Shown here in pieces: positions 25,815 to 38,108 of a stretch of 64,000 bases of DNA (position 1 is its first letter; every line of letters begins with the position of its first letter). Below the pieces are notes generated by a model. That model was not told the origin of the DNA and did not search any database. It was given only the letters and a program-made list of their open reading frames with translations. A program made the translations under genes and the position numbers. This DNA is from Leptoclinus maculatus (taxonomy: Eukaryota > Chordata > Actinopteri > Perciformes > Stichaeidae), in the NCBI GenBank assembly GCA_032191485.1, contig JAVDOI010000019.1, forward strand, positions 10,075,784-10,139,783. Reading direction: 5' to 3'.

Positions 25815-28800
25815 GTAAGGCCGATGAGCAGGTGCCGTGCGATCGTCTTTGGACACTGGACGGATCATCCTTTGCTGTAAAGGTGCATCTACCTCAGCAA
25901 CTGAAAAGACAGGGGAGCTCACCCGGGTTAAGGGCCTGTGGCACTGACACAGCGAAAATGAGATAATTGGAGCGCGTTCGAGCCCTCACAGATACACGTT
26001 TATTCATTAAGTAAATAAATAATCAAGACAGACAATCCTCTATGACAAAGTAAGCGGAATATGGGACACATTAAGAAAAAGAGCAGTAGGGGGATGTGAC
26101 ACTTTTTCCCCCTCACAGATGACGCATGTGGTGAGGTAAGTGTGGCAGATGCCTACGTGTGCAGATGGTCCAGTCTGCTGGTCCTCAGCCGCCCTGGGCT
26201 TGACGTAACGCCCATACACGCATAGGCTCCATCGTCCACATGTGGTCATGTGCTGGGCACGCCTCCTCAACAAACACCACAGAAGCCCGTTTTTACATAA
26301 AAACGTTTTTAACTTGTTCTTTACTGGATCATGAAATGCCATGATGTAGTCCTGCACATTGAATGGATTCACACTCGCAGTTTAGTATTTAATGCAGGAA
26401 TCCCCCCCCCCCCCCCCCCCCCCCTTCTAAATTTGAGTAAAGACTTAAATTCAGCTGCTAGATTTATGTTGGGGCAATGACTCGGTACTGTCAGAAAATG
26501 TAGTAAAAGAGCATTTTATTACCGTGTTTGACTTTCTTTTTTTTTAATGAGACAGGATTTGCAGGTAATTACTTTATTCTGATGAGGGTGTGGCGTGGAA
26601 TGATGTTTGGAGAGAGTAACTACCTGTATCAATGGACTCACACACTCACTGTCTTCGGCATACAGTGTGGTGCACTACATGGTGGCTGGCTCGTGATGGT
26701 GGGCATGGGTTGTGAGGATGGAATGCTTCATACTTCCTTGTTTTCCTGCAGGGCAATTTGAATGAAACAAAAAAGTAATCTGTATGATTTTTTACATTTT
26801 TATTTTTTTATATTTCTCAACAGATTCAGACATATTTGAGAAATTAGCTCATTAAATCCGTCACGATTTCATTCCAATTGTAGCAGCTATTTCATCCCTG
26901 TGTGGGGCGTCGATGTTGTGGAATTGTGCATTTGGGGTTTAATTGCAACCTTCAAGAGCTTTTATGCGGATTAGCGGTTTTAGCATAAGGCTCTGACATG
27001 GTAGAAGCTGATGAAGTTGAGTTTTGAAATATCTGAACTGAATGTCAGAGATGTATTGCTGCTGCTGTGGTTTCCTGAATGGAACTCTATACTTGAGTTA
27101 TAGTACATAAAAGGTGGAAATAATTGTTTATGACTTATTTGTCCAAAGGTGATTAAAATGAACAGCTGGAATTGTAAAAACAGTTTCAGTTTCAGTCCAG
27201 TTCTTGTAGCATGTTGTTTGTTTCTCCAAAAATCTGAATATCAAAATTGTGACCATATTTTTGGTAGTTTTTTTTATTTTATTGTTTTATTAAATGCAGT
27301 ATTTCATCACAACTAGAGGAAATAACATTTTAAGAAGTGTGTTTCCGGTAGTCAAGATGGTAGTGGTATTTGTTTGCAATTCCAACAGTGGAATCATTTT
27401 ATAAAAATCTTTACCATAACTGTAATGTGGTCTTCAATATCGGGAAAAGACAATAGTCAAGCTTCAATTTACTTTCCTTCTGAGAAAAATTATTTCAAAA
27501 GGATATTGATGTTTGTGGAGATCATGTCCTGCCACGGCCAGTAAAAGCTGAAGAGCTTGAATGTGAGGATGTTAGAGGGCAGTACGTATCACAATGTGGG
27601 TTTTTTCCACCCAAGAGAGCGCTTTACCTACTTTGTCTGGATTGCAGCAGCTCACTGATGTGTAGAGAAGTCCAGGGTCAAGAAGGAGAACTTCTGGCCA
27701 ACACTGACGTCAAGTCTCATCAGGTGAAAGGACGAGCTTCTGATTTGTGCCTTTTTAAATGTTTGCATTTTCAAATGGTGGAGGAGAGACTGGAACGATA
27801 CAACATCAGGAATTCTAGTCTCAAATCTTGCATGAATGAGCTTTTTAAATATTGACCCTGATGGATTCGTCATTACATTGAGAAGGGAATGGCAGCGTAT
27901 TTTAGTTATTTTGGTGATTAAACAGGGGGAAGAGTGTGTGTGCGCTTCCTTCATTAGAGGCGGTTCTTAAGGCCTTTTCCTGAACTTTGAAGTGTAAATG
28001 AAGTGTGAATGTTCTGAACAGCTTATACATAGAAAATCACACCAACAACAACTATACAATGTTTCAATTCATTTCTAAACCTATACAATCAAATCTACAA
28101 AACAGATTTCATGTGCAGTTTGTCTTTTCGTTTTCGGCAAAAGGGCAAAATCTCCAGCGAGATCAACCAGTTTAAAATATCACAGCTTTATAACAGCGGT
28201 TTGGTTGTACACCGTGTTGCTGCTGAGGTAGTGAACGGATGTTCGATCTAAATGGTTGTTGATCGACCGTAACACCCTTCAGAACCCTTTCATTTCATTT
28301 CAGTATCATACAATCACACCATACGTTGTGCTGGAAATCCTGTTTAGACACGGCAGGCGGGAAGCTCCCGTCAAAATCAACAGTATCATATAATCCAGCC
28401 TGAAGCCCCAGTTTAACATCTGATCAAGACGATATGTGAATTCAATCAGTGTCCCAACTCTGCGGGTGGCTAATTAACGAATACAATGATACTGTAATTC
28501 TTGCAATGACATCTTTTATTATTATTGTTTCTAGCATGTCTTTCAGTCAGTGTGTTTTTCTTATGTTGCAGCATTGACGTCACATCTCGTCGTTCTCCGG
28601 TCGGGGGCGTCTCGGGGGCCTCGACACATCCAATTTACAAAGTCATCTCATTCAATTATACCTGTGAAACAAAAAAAAAATCTTGCTTTGGGTTTTTGCA
28701 GGTACACTTCAGTGTTTTGGATGGATTTCTGAGCTTACACTCTACCAAGTGTATTGAGTTTCCACCCATTGTGCTAATGGCTCTGTTTCTTTCTATAGAT

Positions 28801-31800
28801 GCTTGAGGAGATCGCCACGACATGATGAAGTCAAATTTGTGTCCTCTGTGGGTCTTTTTGCGGTCTGGGCTTGCTGTTCCTAAGGCAGTAGCCAGGAAGC
28901 CCTTACCCCAAAAAGTATCTGCACTGGATTCTAGCATCTGAACCAGGCGTCTACCCTTCTTTTTTCCCGATGGAGCAGTGAGTATCTCTCATCCCTGTGG
29001 GTGTTTCTGAGTGAGGCCACCACTCATTGGTGGCATACACACAGCACTCGGAGGTGCTTTAATGTTATTCACAATCTGAGATTGTCAAGGATTGGCCAAA
29101 GTGGCTTTTGATCAGTTGTGAAATACAAGGATGTCATTTTTAAATTTGAGATACGGGATGTGGCAGAGCAGATGTTTTAATGTCTTACCAAACCTGAGAA
29201 ATATCTGATTGCAAAGGGTCTTATTACAGCAAGAAAAAGAAAAATCCTTTAAAATATACTTATATAATTCTAACATGCAAGACAGTATAGATTCTCCACT
29301 GTGCCCATCATTAGGCTGCAGAAAAAGACACCCGGAAATATGCAAAACATACTTACAGAGAAAAGCCATAATTAATTTCCAATTTTACATATAAAACCAT
29401 ACTAATAAGTATAATAACACTGGAGCAGGTGCAGACGAAGAGTTAGTGCAGATCGGAGACAATCCAGATTTGGATTTTGGAAGACGGTTAAATTATTAAA
29501 ATGTCAATGAGATTCTTCTTATAATTTATACATGCATATGTCAAATTTTGATTTCATCGTGTTATATAATTTCAATATTGTTTTTTGCCAAAACACTATG
29601 TTTTGCATTACCAATGAATGTAAATCTTTCTCACCTTATCGTCTCTTTGTGTTGTACATGTTTTGCATCTGTGAATTGTCAAAGTGTGTTAACTGGACAT
29701 AAAGATGTTCTCTGATGATTATTATATTTACAGATGATATATATATAGATATTATACATTATGTCACATATGTTATCGGAGCATTTGTTTCATTAAAAAA
29801 CACAAAACTATCAATTGAATGTATACACAGGCCAGACATTTATAGAATTACCTTGAAGAAGCAACATAAAAAGGATGCACACAGTGAACAAATGAGCATG
29901 TAGCTCGGAGCCTCTGACGCATGATGTGTTACGTAAACGTGATTACTTATCCAAACTCGTGAGCCTTCACAATGTGGCTTTTGTATGTCAAAACCCAAGG
30001 CAGTTCTTGTGCGCTGACGAGGATACTTCACTTACACTAACCGTATGACTTCATCGCTCAGGGACTGTTCATATGCATGAGTATGTACTGTACACTGACA
30101 CATGTGTGCATGTGACGTTCCTCCCAGCACAGCGGGCAAACGAAATTAGGAGCATGTGTTAAGTGAGATTATGCAGATATGTAGCAGACCTCATTACATC
30201 ATATCACGTGGTCAATAGTGTGAGCAGGACATTTCCTCTTGAGTGCTATGACTTGTTGAATAAAGATTTGAATAAAGTAGATTAAATATTGTCTTGTTGT
30301 CTGTCCAATACATCATAACTAATAAGAACGTTCCTTTGCGATTGATGAAATTGCTTTTTTTTAAATGTGTCTACAGTACGTAAGTACACAGTAAGTGTGT
30401 ATTTTTTAATAATGTTGCAAATTACTCATTCGGTGTGCTTTAAGAAAAATAAGTAGTAAAAATACACTACAGCTATACAGCAAAAGAACAATGCACTGAT
30501 TATCGATGTCTCAAAGTAAAACTCGCCGACTCTTCCTGGGTGGTAGTGTCCCACAGAGCGACATGTTTTCCGGTAGACCGCGCCTCTGCATCCATTAATT
30601 GACCTGACAAATCTCTTACTGACCTTCAGATTGGAGCCAGAGATTCCCAGTTAAAGCACAGCCGTGGCCCACAATTTGTGTGTCACACATCGCCCTGGGA
30701 AATAGGACAGTGCCTCGTCCATGTCATCAGATAGGGACGCGGGTTAGTGGAGGCACTTTTGCTCATCTCCCACTTGTAATGGAGCCAATCAAATTGCTGA
30801 CCACAGGCGAAAATACAGTGGAAAGGAATGTTTTTGATGAGTCGTATTATTGTACAATATCTACTTCGATAGCATGTCATTTAATACAAAATACAATTTG
30901 GAGAGAGGAAAGTCAATTTGGGGGATGGAATTAAATGTCCCTTCTCCATTCACAATTATATCATTATTATATCATTAAAAGGAGAATAAATTCTAACAAA
31001 TCACGGTGAGCGTTTGGCCAACGCCACGTGGAAATACGTGCTGATGTTCCATTGTGAGTCAAGGAAATGAATAAGAAGAGGAAGAATGTGATGCAGTGTT
31101 GAGACATACTCAGCACAAACTGGAGAACTGCTCCTCAGTTGAATCTCTTGGTGAGTATAGCTCTCCAGAGGATGTTTTGGGAACTGCAATCAAAAGCACA
31201 ATGTGCAGCTCCATCACATAGGCAAACTAAAAATGGCTTTAAAAAAAAAAAAGTACAGAATCAAATTCAAAAGAGTTCCAGTAAAGTTTTCACAAGACCC
31301 ATGCTTGACACAGAATGGGTAGAGCAGGTTTATTCAGTTCAATTAGGATATTCGTACTGGTAGTCTCCTCCCCATGACGTATTCACAACAAAGTTACGGT
31401 AAAAAGTGTTAAAAGTGAATGATTCAACGTCTCATTTGGTGTAACAAAATACGCCGTCGGAGGACAAGTATGCTATTCTTGGCTTTTGGCTCGTCAATGA
31501 TCTGCTCTGTGTCTTGGTGTTTTTGTGAAGCACTGCCAAGTATTTGGTTTCAACTCAATGATGTGATTAAATTTAATTGCCAAAAGCCTACTCGTAAAAG
31601 ACATTTGAAGTTCTTTGAGCGGACTCAGCAGAAGATACATCTTGTTCCAGTCATTCATGCTGCTGGTGGGTCTGGCAACAATATTGTGTTTTCAATTAGG
31701 CCACTGGAGATGACGCAAAAAAAAAAAAAAAGAATCTGGCACATCTAGTACATCAATTCTCTTGCTGTACAAGATCCACAAACAGTGAAAAACCTGCTTT

Positions 31801-31816
31801 TCAGAGTCCCTGTGAT
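25815..31816. other. Non-coding stretch, possibly a long intron
   Basis: No supported coding exon. A C24 run is at 26,402-26,425. 26,835-27,000 and 30,590-30,810 are TAAT-rich or balanced sequences with the look of conserved elements. An open frame without a start, about 27,486-27,855, has no motif I recognise. Confidence 0.45.
26402..26425 (+). repeat. C24 homopolymer
   Basis: Twenty-four consecutive C residues are directly visible. Confidence 0.95.
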
Positions 31817-32545
31817 ATAAAAAGAGAAACCATAGACTGTATAGAAGTGGACGTAGTCGCCGTGATGACACCCATTGGTTTGTGGAAGCCTAGTTTTGAA
31901 GCCTTGAGTTTGGCCTTTTGGCCTTTTGGCCGTCACGCCGTCAGGTTTTTTAGCAACCAGAAGAGACACGAGAGGGTACACAACCGGTCGCTGGAAAAGA
32001 CATTTCTTGGCTACCCAAAAGGTTACAATTAACTCTCATGAACTGAAAACACACTGTGAAAGGGTTCAAGTTCTAAGATCAAAACGCAGACCGAACTTTC
32101 AGACCTGACAACACCGTGGTAACCACCTGTCAATGACAAGGTAGCCACATGAAGCATACACCGCTTTATGGACTATATTCTTCTAAATGGACCATCAGAC
32201 TTCCTTTTTTTTTTTTTGCCCCTGAACGCTACTAGAAAGAATGCAAGTTTAAGGCACTTCAGCATTGGCTTCACTTTTAAGAACCAGGGAGAAACACTTA
32301 CTATGGTGCGAGCTAACACTACCTTAAGAGTTAGCTTTTAATTACATAAAAGCAAAAGACATCATGACAAGACTAAGAGTCCCCAGCCATGCTAGCAGCT
32401 CTGTGAGGCTGCAAAAACTTTAGCATACCACTATAAGAGGACAATAATGTGTATAAATCTCATGACAATCCATCCAATAGTTCATTTTACAAAAAAAAGC
32501 TATTTTCAACCTGGTGGTGCAAGACGAAAGGGGACCGACCGACAT
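31817..32545 (+). repeat. Dispersed teleost repeat, family A (near full length)
   Basis: It begins with 'atagactgtatagaag' and 'cacccattggtttgtgg', and continues with 'gaaagaatgcaagtttaagg', 'gccatgctagcagctctg', 'tcatgacaatccatccaa' and 'gaccgaccgacattgcc'. I recognise all of these as parts of one extremely common acanthomorph repeat. The middle aligns with the copy at 3,893-4,300. Short frames inside it are not genes. Confidence 0.8.
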
Positions 32546-32589
32546 TGCCACCCTTACAGCCATGATGCGAGCGAAAATCATCTTTTAAA

Positions 32590-32815
32590 TGATAATATTC
32601 ACATGCTTTATTCTGAATGTTAAAAAGTACAAATCCATGACCAAAAAGTAATAGTTTGATTATTTACAAGTTTTGTAATTAATATGATTCTGAAATGAGC
32701 CATTCTGCATAATGAGTACTAGTAGTTGCTACTTTTAGTATAATTGAATACGTTTGTACTTTACTAAGATCAATGAAGGACTTTTACTTTTCATTGCTTC
32801 TCCGAAGTAAAAATC
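32590..32815 (-). repeat. Dispersed teleost repeat, family D (reverse, partial)
   Basis: 'gccattctgcataatgagta' and the following AGTA/TACTTTTAC-rich text match, in reverse orientation, the family seen forward at 45,503-45,697. The copy is internally shortened and diverged. Confidence 0.6.
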
Positions 32816-33522
32816 GGAATACTTTTTTCAGCCGCATAAAGTATAGCAGAAGCAACACAAAGTACACTTCTGTCTGTAACATCACCGGTTAACAGAAGTA
32901 ATCGCTCGTAGCAGACAGCTCGACTCAACAGAAACTGACTGTTTCCTCAGATTTAATCCATCCATTCAAGTGCAATACCTGAATTTGGCCAGCAGAGGTC
33001 GCCATCTATCTACTAGTTAAAATGCTTCGAAACAGTAACAAAACTGCGTCATGGTGCGTCATAAAGCAGTTTCCCAGCACCATTTAAAGTTTACGATTCT
33101 GCAATTACTTTACTCCACCCCAGTCACTCACCTTTCTTTGACGTACTGGTTTGCAGTGTCGGCCACGTTTTGCACCACCTGTTTGACCAGTTTAGTGTAG
33201 AGAGACGCACCTTAGGTTTCCTGGCATGCTCCTCTGATCCTTCGCTCAGTATGCACACCCATGGATGTATAAAGAGCACCCAAGCTTCTCCGTCTCAAGG
33301 GCCATTTCTGCCTTTATGTGCCCGACATCATGCCTGTTCAAAAGCGCTTGTCGCCTGACCGGTTCTCTTTAAACAGACCATAGTTCACCCTCACAAGCGA
33401 ACATACCCCATCATGCACCATGTGTATCCGAAATGTACGGATTACATACATGTATATTGTTGCTTTTCTGCTGAAATAAATAGAGCAAACAAAAAAAACA
33501 GGATCAATGCAATTTAATTAAC

Positions 33523-33639
33523 TTTATTTAGTATAGCCCAAAACCAAAAAACACACATTTGCCTAAAAGGGCTTTACAATCCGTACACATGCGACAACCT
33601 CTTTCCCAGGGCACTCATTAGAGCTCTAAAAGTTTTATT
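33523..33639 (-). terminator. Possible polyadenylation signals, gene copy 1
   Basis: AATAAA occurs on the minus strand at 33,634-33,639 and 33,523-33,528, roughly 310 and 420 nt after the stop codon. Both are conserved in copy 2. Which one is used is unknown. Confidence 0.4.
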
Positions 33640-33951
33640 CCACATACTGTGCAAAACCAGGTCTGGTATCCAAGTGCAACTACCAGATCTGGTACTAAGG
33701 TGCAACAACAATTCAATAAAGAACACTTCCTGTGCAATGAAAGCATCACATGAATCGATTAAATAGTGCATATCACTTTAAATGTAACTTTAGCTGAAAT
33801 CAAAACAACAAAGTCAAACAAATAAGGATGCTTAAAAGGAGAGACAAAATGTCTTTGGTAAATTACCCCATTAATTATGATACAGCTGCTAGATAAAAAG
33901 ATCCCAGTGAATTATGTTTGAAATCATGAAGCAGTGTCAAAATCTGTCAAA

Positions 33952-34328
33952 CTAAGCATTTAGGCCGTTAACCTTTGCCCTGGAGGAGGAAATGGCAAGG
34001 GATTTTAAGAATGTCTCCAGCGTAGAGAGGTAGTCTTCTGGGTGGCATCGCAGGTGGGCTGCATGTTTCGATACCTTCCACCTCCTGCTCTCCACAGTCA
34101 TGCCTCTCATCTTCCAGTGGTCAATCAACTTTTCCATGTGAGCCATGTCGCACATGGCGTCGTTTTCGCTGAAGAAGAAGAGGGCTGGTGCGGTAATTGG
34201 GCTGTCGTAGAACGCCTGGATGCTGTCGTCGTAGACGTCTGCTGTGTGTTTTTTGAAGAGCCAGAAGTAAAGCATTGCGGCGTTTTTGACAAAGCTCTCT
34301 AACCGTGGAACCAGAGTCTTGCCAAGGC
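33952..34328 (-). CDS. Exon 3 of TMEM53-like copy 1
   Basis: The acceptor 'ttgttattcag' precedes 34,328. The exon completes a split Gly codon and encodes GLGKTLVPRLESFVKNAAM through the C-terminus NGLNA and a TAG stop. Length is 377 bp, identical to copy 2. Confidence 0.85.
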
Positions 34329-37099
34329 CTGAATAACAACAAGAGAGAGTAAATAATCAAGAGTACAATCACATTATGTACACACACACAACACATTACT
34401 GTATAGGGCTTGGTGTCAAACTTCAACTTTTTATGAGTGCCGACAGAAATGTGTCTCGATTTTGCCACCCATATATGTTACTATTGTTTGTTTTATTTAT
34501 ATTTGGGGGATATTTTGGGCAATTTTGGCAAATTGGCACCATTAAAAGTATGCCGAATTATATATTAGCAGTTTCTGTTTGCAATGTACCCATGGTTGAA
34601 CAGACAACTACCACTGGATAGCTTTGATACTGAAGAAAACTTAAAATCGTGATGATTGTCAGGCAAGTTCTGGATCATGTAAGGGGTGTGTTTTTCCTAC
34701 AATTTCTAATAAGATGTATGGGTGTTTATTTGTGATGGACATCAGAGATGATGACAACCTGTATCAAAATATTTTGATGTATCATTTAAGACATTTTTCA
34801 TGAAAGAAAAAGTCAAACATTACCTAGTTCCAGTTTCTTAAATGAGAGAATATGTGGTTTTTCCTTATCTTACATTAGTAAACATCTTTAATGTCTGTGG
34901 GTTTTGGACTGTTGGTAGGATAAAGTTAAATATTTGAGATTACCTTGGTAACTGTGGAACTGTAATGGGTACTTTTCACTGTTTTGTAGACCAAAAGATG
35001 AAATCTGGTAAATAATCAGCAGATTAATTAATAATAAAAACTGTTAGTTGCAGTTTTAGTAAATTACTTAACAGCAATGTTTCTCATTGAACAATCATTA
35101 TAATCATTTGATTGAGCAAAGAAGCCAAAATGCGCCAGTTCTAGCTTCTCAAGCTTGAGCATTTGCTGCCTTTAGTTTCTTGATATCATAATAAATTAAA
35201 TATATTTGGGTTTTGGACTTTTAATTGTTTTCTTCAAGCATTGCCTTGGGGTCTGGGAAACTGTGATAGGAATTTTTCACTATTTTGGGAAACTTTGTAA
35301 ACTAAATTATACTTGAAAAAAATAAAAGATTAACCAACAATTAAAAAGAAAATCTTTATATACAGCCTTATATGAATATGAAATGTATAAACCGTTTGCA
35401 TGCACTGGATAGGTTAGAAACAAGCTGCCACAAATAGTTCCTGGACTCCTGACTGGAACTGTGGGTCAGCTGGCTAGTGTATTATTTAAAGACGTGACAC
35501 ACCAACAGAAAAGTAACCTGAGGGGAATCACACTAACACACCTATCGCCATGTGCTCCAGAGTGCCGACCACCAAGCTGTCATAGATGTGCCCGATCACC
35601 CTCCGGGGCAGGCCTGCATGTTGTTTCCGTCCTTGAGCAATGTTCATGAGTGTCTGCGTGAAAGTGAAGCCACCGATGGAGGAGGCGTGGACCAGCACCG
35701 CCCTCTCTGAGAACTGAGGCTGCTCCAGGACCTTCAACACCTCCATCCCGTAGTCGAGCCCCCATCGAGGCCACAGGAAGTGCATTACTTTGCTCTGGAC
35801 CAGGAGGACATCCATGCCACGGTCCAGGTAGAGGTCCCTGTATTTGCCCACCCCCGCTGGCTGGGCACCGAGCCAGGAGAAGAAGACAAGAAGAGGACGC
35901 AAAGTGGATGAGGAGTCTGATTGGTTTTGGGAGGATGCGGGTGTGCGTGAAGGTGAATCTGAGAGCAACGGAGAGGAGGAAGGATCTGCAGAGGAGTCGC
36001 TGACGGGCAGAGCTGAGGGAGACGGGGAGGAGTTGGGGCAAAGTGCAGTGGACGTCTGAGAGTCTTTGGCAGCAAATATTGTTTGTTCCTCTGTCACCAA
36101 GAACGGAGTGTAATAATACGTTATTCCCTCGCTGATCCTATTGGTTATGAACTTTGCTTTGTTGACTTGTTCAGACGTGGTTGCATCACTCCTGCAGAGA
36201 CTGGAAAGATTAATAAACCTCAGCCAGATATCATCAATCCCATTCTGACAGAGAAATATATGTTCCCCCTGAGACCCGGAAGAATTAAAGGCTGGGTGGT
36301 GCAGTTATTTTTACATATATAAAAAAAACATGTCAGTTCTTTTTTAAACATTTCAATACCATTGCCAATATTACTTTTCCATTTACATTTCTACACTTTA
36401 TATTTTTAATCTTATGTTGTAATTAAAATGTTCTATTCTTGATGAATTGTTTCACTATATTTATCTTAATTGTATTGCTATTCTATTGTTGCACTGGTGT
36501 CAGTATTACTTATACACTTAATACTTGTGTTTACATATTTACTCTATAGTTTTTTTTCTTATTCTTCTGTTGTAATCTTTGGCACAAGAACTTCTTTCGG
36601 AATTAATGAAGTTCGATCTTCTTGTTGTCTTTTCGGCTATTATTCATCATCATCTATTTATAGACTATTAGGCTCACTTTATATTTATTTTGTACTTTAC
36701 CAATTAACATGTCCTCTTACATACAAACAATTAAATGGATTTAGATTGCCATGTCACCCACGATCTGTGTGATACGCGTCTTAAATTAAGGGAGGATACA
36801 ATCCATGTTGTGCGGATGAAACCGGGGGAGAGGCATTGAGTTCACAGAAACGAAGCCGGGCTGTGAGATAATATTACGCGTCCCTTTCACCGACGCACAA
36901 AGTGCAACTGGAGCAAAAAGGGCACCCAAAGGATCGCATTACCGGGTCTCAGGAGGATGTAGCACAGTATCAGCCGACATTTATTTTATTAAATGCGGAT
37001 GCGGGTGCAAGTTCCGCATAACAGGACTCACACACACAAGCAGCAACATCACAGCAAAATAGTATTATGTTACCCGGTGAAGAGCGCCAGATTCCCCAT
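33952..37099 (-). CDS. TMEM53-like (DUF829) alpha/beta-hydrolase-fold protein, copy 1, three exons
   Basis: Joining 37099-37074, 36191-35542 and 34328-33952 gives an uninterrupted 1,053-nt frame of 350 residues, with GT-AG introns at phases 2 and 1. The protein starts MGNLALFTG; a Gly at position 2 suggests possible N-myristoylation. It continues SDATTSEQVNKAKF, has a Ser/Pro-rich linker at about residues 58-105, then a DUF829 core: a beta strand and turn 'FFSWLGAQPAGVGKYRDLY' (from about 112), a nucleophile-elbow-like 'HASSIGG' (Ser at about 180), an acid-loop-like 'SENDAMCD', and a C-terminal 'KHAAHLRCHPEDY' that could supply the catalytic His. The family includes TMEM53, a nuclear-envelope-associated protein of unknown enzymatic activity (about 277 residues in human). 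This protein is longer because of its N-terminal extension and linker. No clear transmembrane helix is evident. It is one of the many TMEM53-related paralogues of fish. The substrate is unknown. Confidence 0.85.
34760..35345 (-). repeat. Two head-to-tail copies of dispersed repeat B in intron 2
   Basis: Reverse-orientation text such as 'gggttttggactgttggtag' and 'gttagttgcag' matches the family seen forward at 50,087-50,265. A second copy starts near 35,120 with 'ccagttctagcttctcaag' and ends near 35,345. Both are diverged. In gene copy 2, only the distal half of the second one remains. Confidence 0.65.
35542..36191 (-). CDS. Exon 2 of TMEM53-like copy 1
   Basis: The acceptor 'ccagtctctgcag' ends at 36,192 and the donor 'atag|gtgtg' follows 35,542. 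The 650-bp exon carries most of the protein: the N-terminal segment, the Ser/Pro-rich linker and the hydrolase-like core up to EHMAIG. The frame also stays open upstream of the acceptor, but only this acceptor is in phase with exon 1. Confidence 0.85.
36801..37009. other. Intron-1 segment present only in copy 1
   Basis: These 209 bp are absent from copy 2, where 'ggatacaagttccgc' is continuous at the corresponding place. A 2-bp identity (CA) sits at the ends, so a simple deletion in copy 2 is likelier than an insertion. No transposon ends or target-site duplication are visible. Confidence 0.7.
37074..37099 (-). CDS. Exon 1 of TMEM53-like copy 1
   Basis: ATG followed by GGG AAT CTG GCG CTC TTC ACC GG and the donor GTAACA. 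The 26-nt coding exon has no ATG further upstream in frame that I need to invoke. Exon 1 is conserved in copy 2 with one change (Ala5 to Thr). Confidence 0.75.
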
Positions 37100-37560
37100 T
37101 CTATGAAACCGGATTGTGCGGGGCCAGTCCTGGTCCTCCTGGTTGCCTGACAGAAATAAATAAATAAAAAAAGACTTGGGAAGGTCGGTCAAATCACCCG
37201 CATCGGTGGTGCTGGTATGTTGTGTCGCAATCTGATCCCCCGTCGAGCGTCGTTTTCCTCCTAGTTCAAGTGATAGCGCCCCCCTCGGCGGTTGAGGTTG
37301 GTTCGTCTTCTTCTTCTTCTGTGGTTTTTAACGGCAGCTTGCATCCTTTTTGTTGCATTACTGCCGTCTTCCGGTTTCAGTCATTTCTATGTTCCCAACT
37401 ACTAAATGTTCCCCATCAGTCCCGTTTCTCTCAAAAAGTTTGTAAAGCACCTTCTTCCCAGATTACTAGATCCCCACTCTATTATATTATTCAACTCTCT
37501 TCCTCTCATCCCTAGTCTTTGCATTTCTCTCATCATGACCCTTCTTTCTGAGCTGTGTCT
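37100..37560 (-). promoter_or_regulatory. Probable 5' flank/promoter of copy 1, with embedded repeat
   Basis: This region is upstream of the minus-strand start codon. It holds a dispersed-repeat fragment at about 37,295-37,380 ('ttgcattactgccgtcttcc'), also seen diverged at about 45,040-45,125 and in copy 2. No TATA box is obvious. The promoter assignment is from position only. Confidence 0.35.
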
Positions 37561-38108
37561 ACTACAGGAGGTGATGACATGTTGTAGACTGTGAACGCAC
37601 ACCAGTGTTGGAGAGGTGAAAACACAATGTGTACAGGGGGGGGGGGGAATAGTCGCACACTCGTAGCCACGATGCAAAAGATATTTAATAAATTAATAAT
37701 TTACCAACGTTTCGATACGTCCGTCTTCTTCAGGGTAAAGAGGTACAGAAACAGCTCCACAGGACTTAAATAGGACACAGGTTTGTTTAATCCTTATACA
37801 CATTGTGTAAGAAGCATATAACTGCCTCACTCTTCAGGTATTTAAAAATCACCTTTAAGAGCACCCGAGCTTCTCCCTCTCAAGGGCCATTTCTGCCTTT
37901 ATGTGCCCGACATCATGCCTGTTCAAAGGCGCTTGTCGCCTGACCGGTTCTCTTTAAACAGACCATAGTTCACCCTCACAAGCGAACATACCCCATCATG
38001 CACCATGTGTATCCGAAATGTACGGATAACATACATGTATATTGTTGCTTTTCTGCTGAAATAAATAGAGCAAACTAAAAATAACAGGAACAATGCAATT
38101 TAATTACA

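Larger units (their letters stand above)
33272..37856. repeat. Tandem duplication, unit 1 (4.6 kb)
   Basis: Everything from 'aagagcaccc' at about 33,272 to 'cacctttaa' at about 37,856 recurs in the same order and orientation at 37,857-41,604, with only scattered substitutions and a few gaps. The unit holds one complete minus-strand TMEM53-like gene with about 0.68 kb on its 3' side and about 0.75 kb upstream. The breakpoints share a short 'taa(a)' identity, which suggests end joining at microhomology or replication slippage rather than recombination between long repeats. Confidence 0.9.

Noticed and set aside
27486..27855. Open frame without a start, considered as a transposase or THAP-domain remnant
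   Set aside because: The spacing of Cys and His residues does not fit a THAP domain and no transposase motif is visible.
37700..37735. 'accaacgtttcgatacgtcc' with 'cttcttcagggt', considered as a Penelope-like or LINE terminus
   Set aside because: The text resembles a fragment common in fish repeats, but it is too short to assign to a class. It is absent from copy 2 as part of a small gap.
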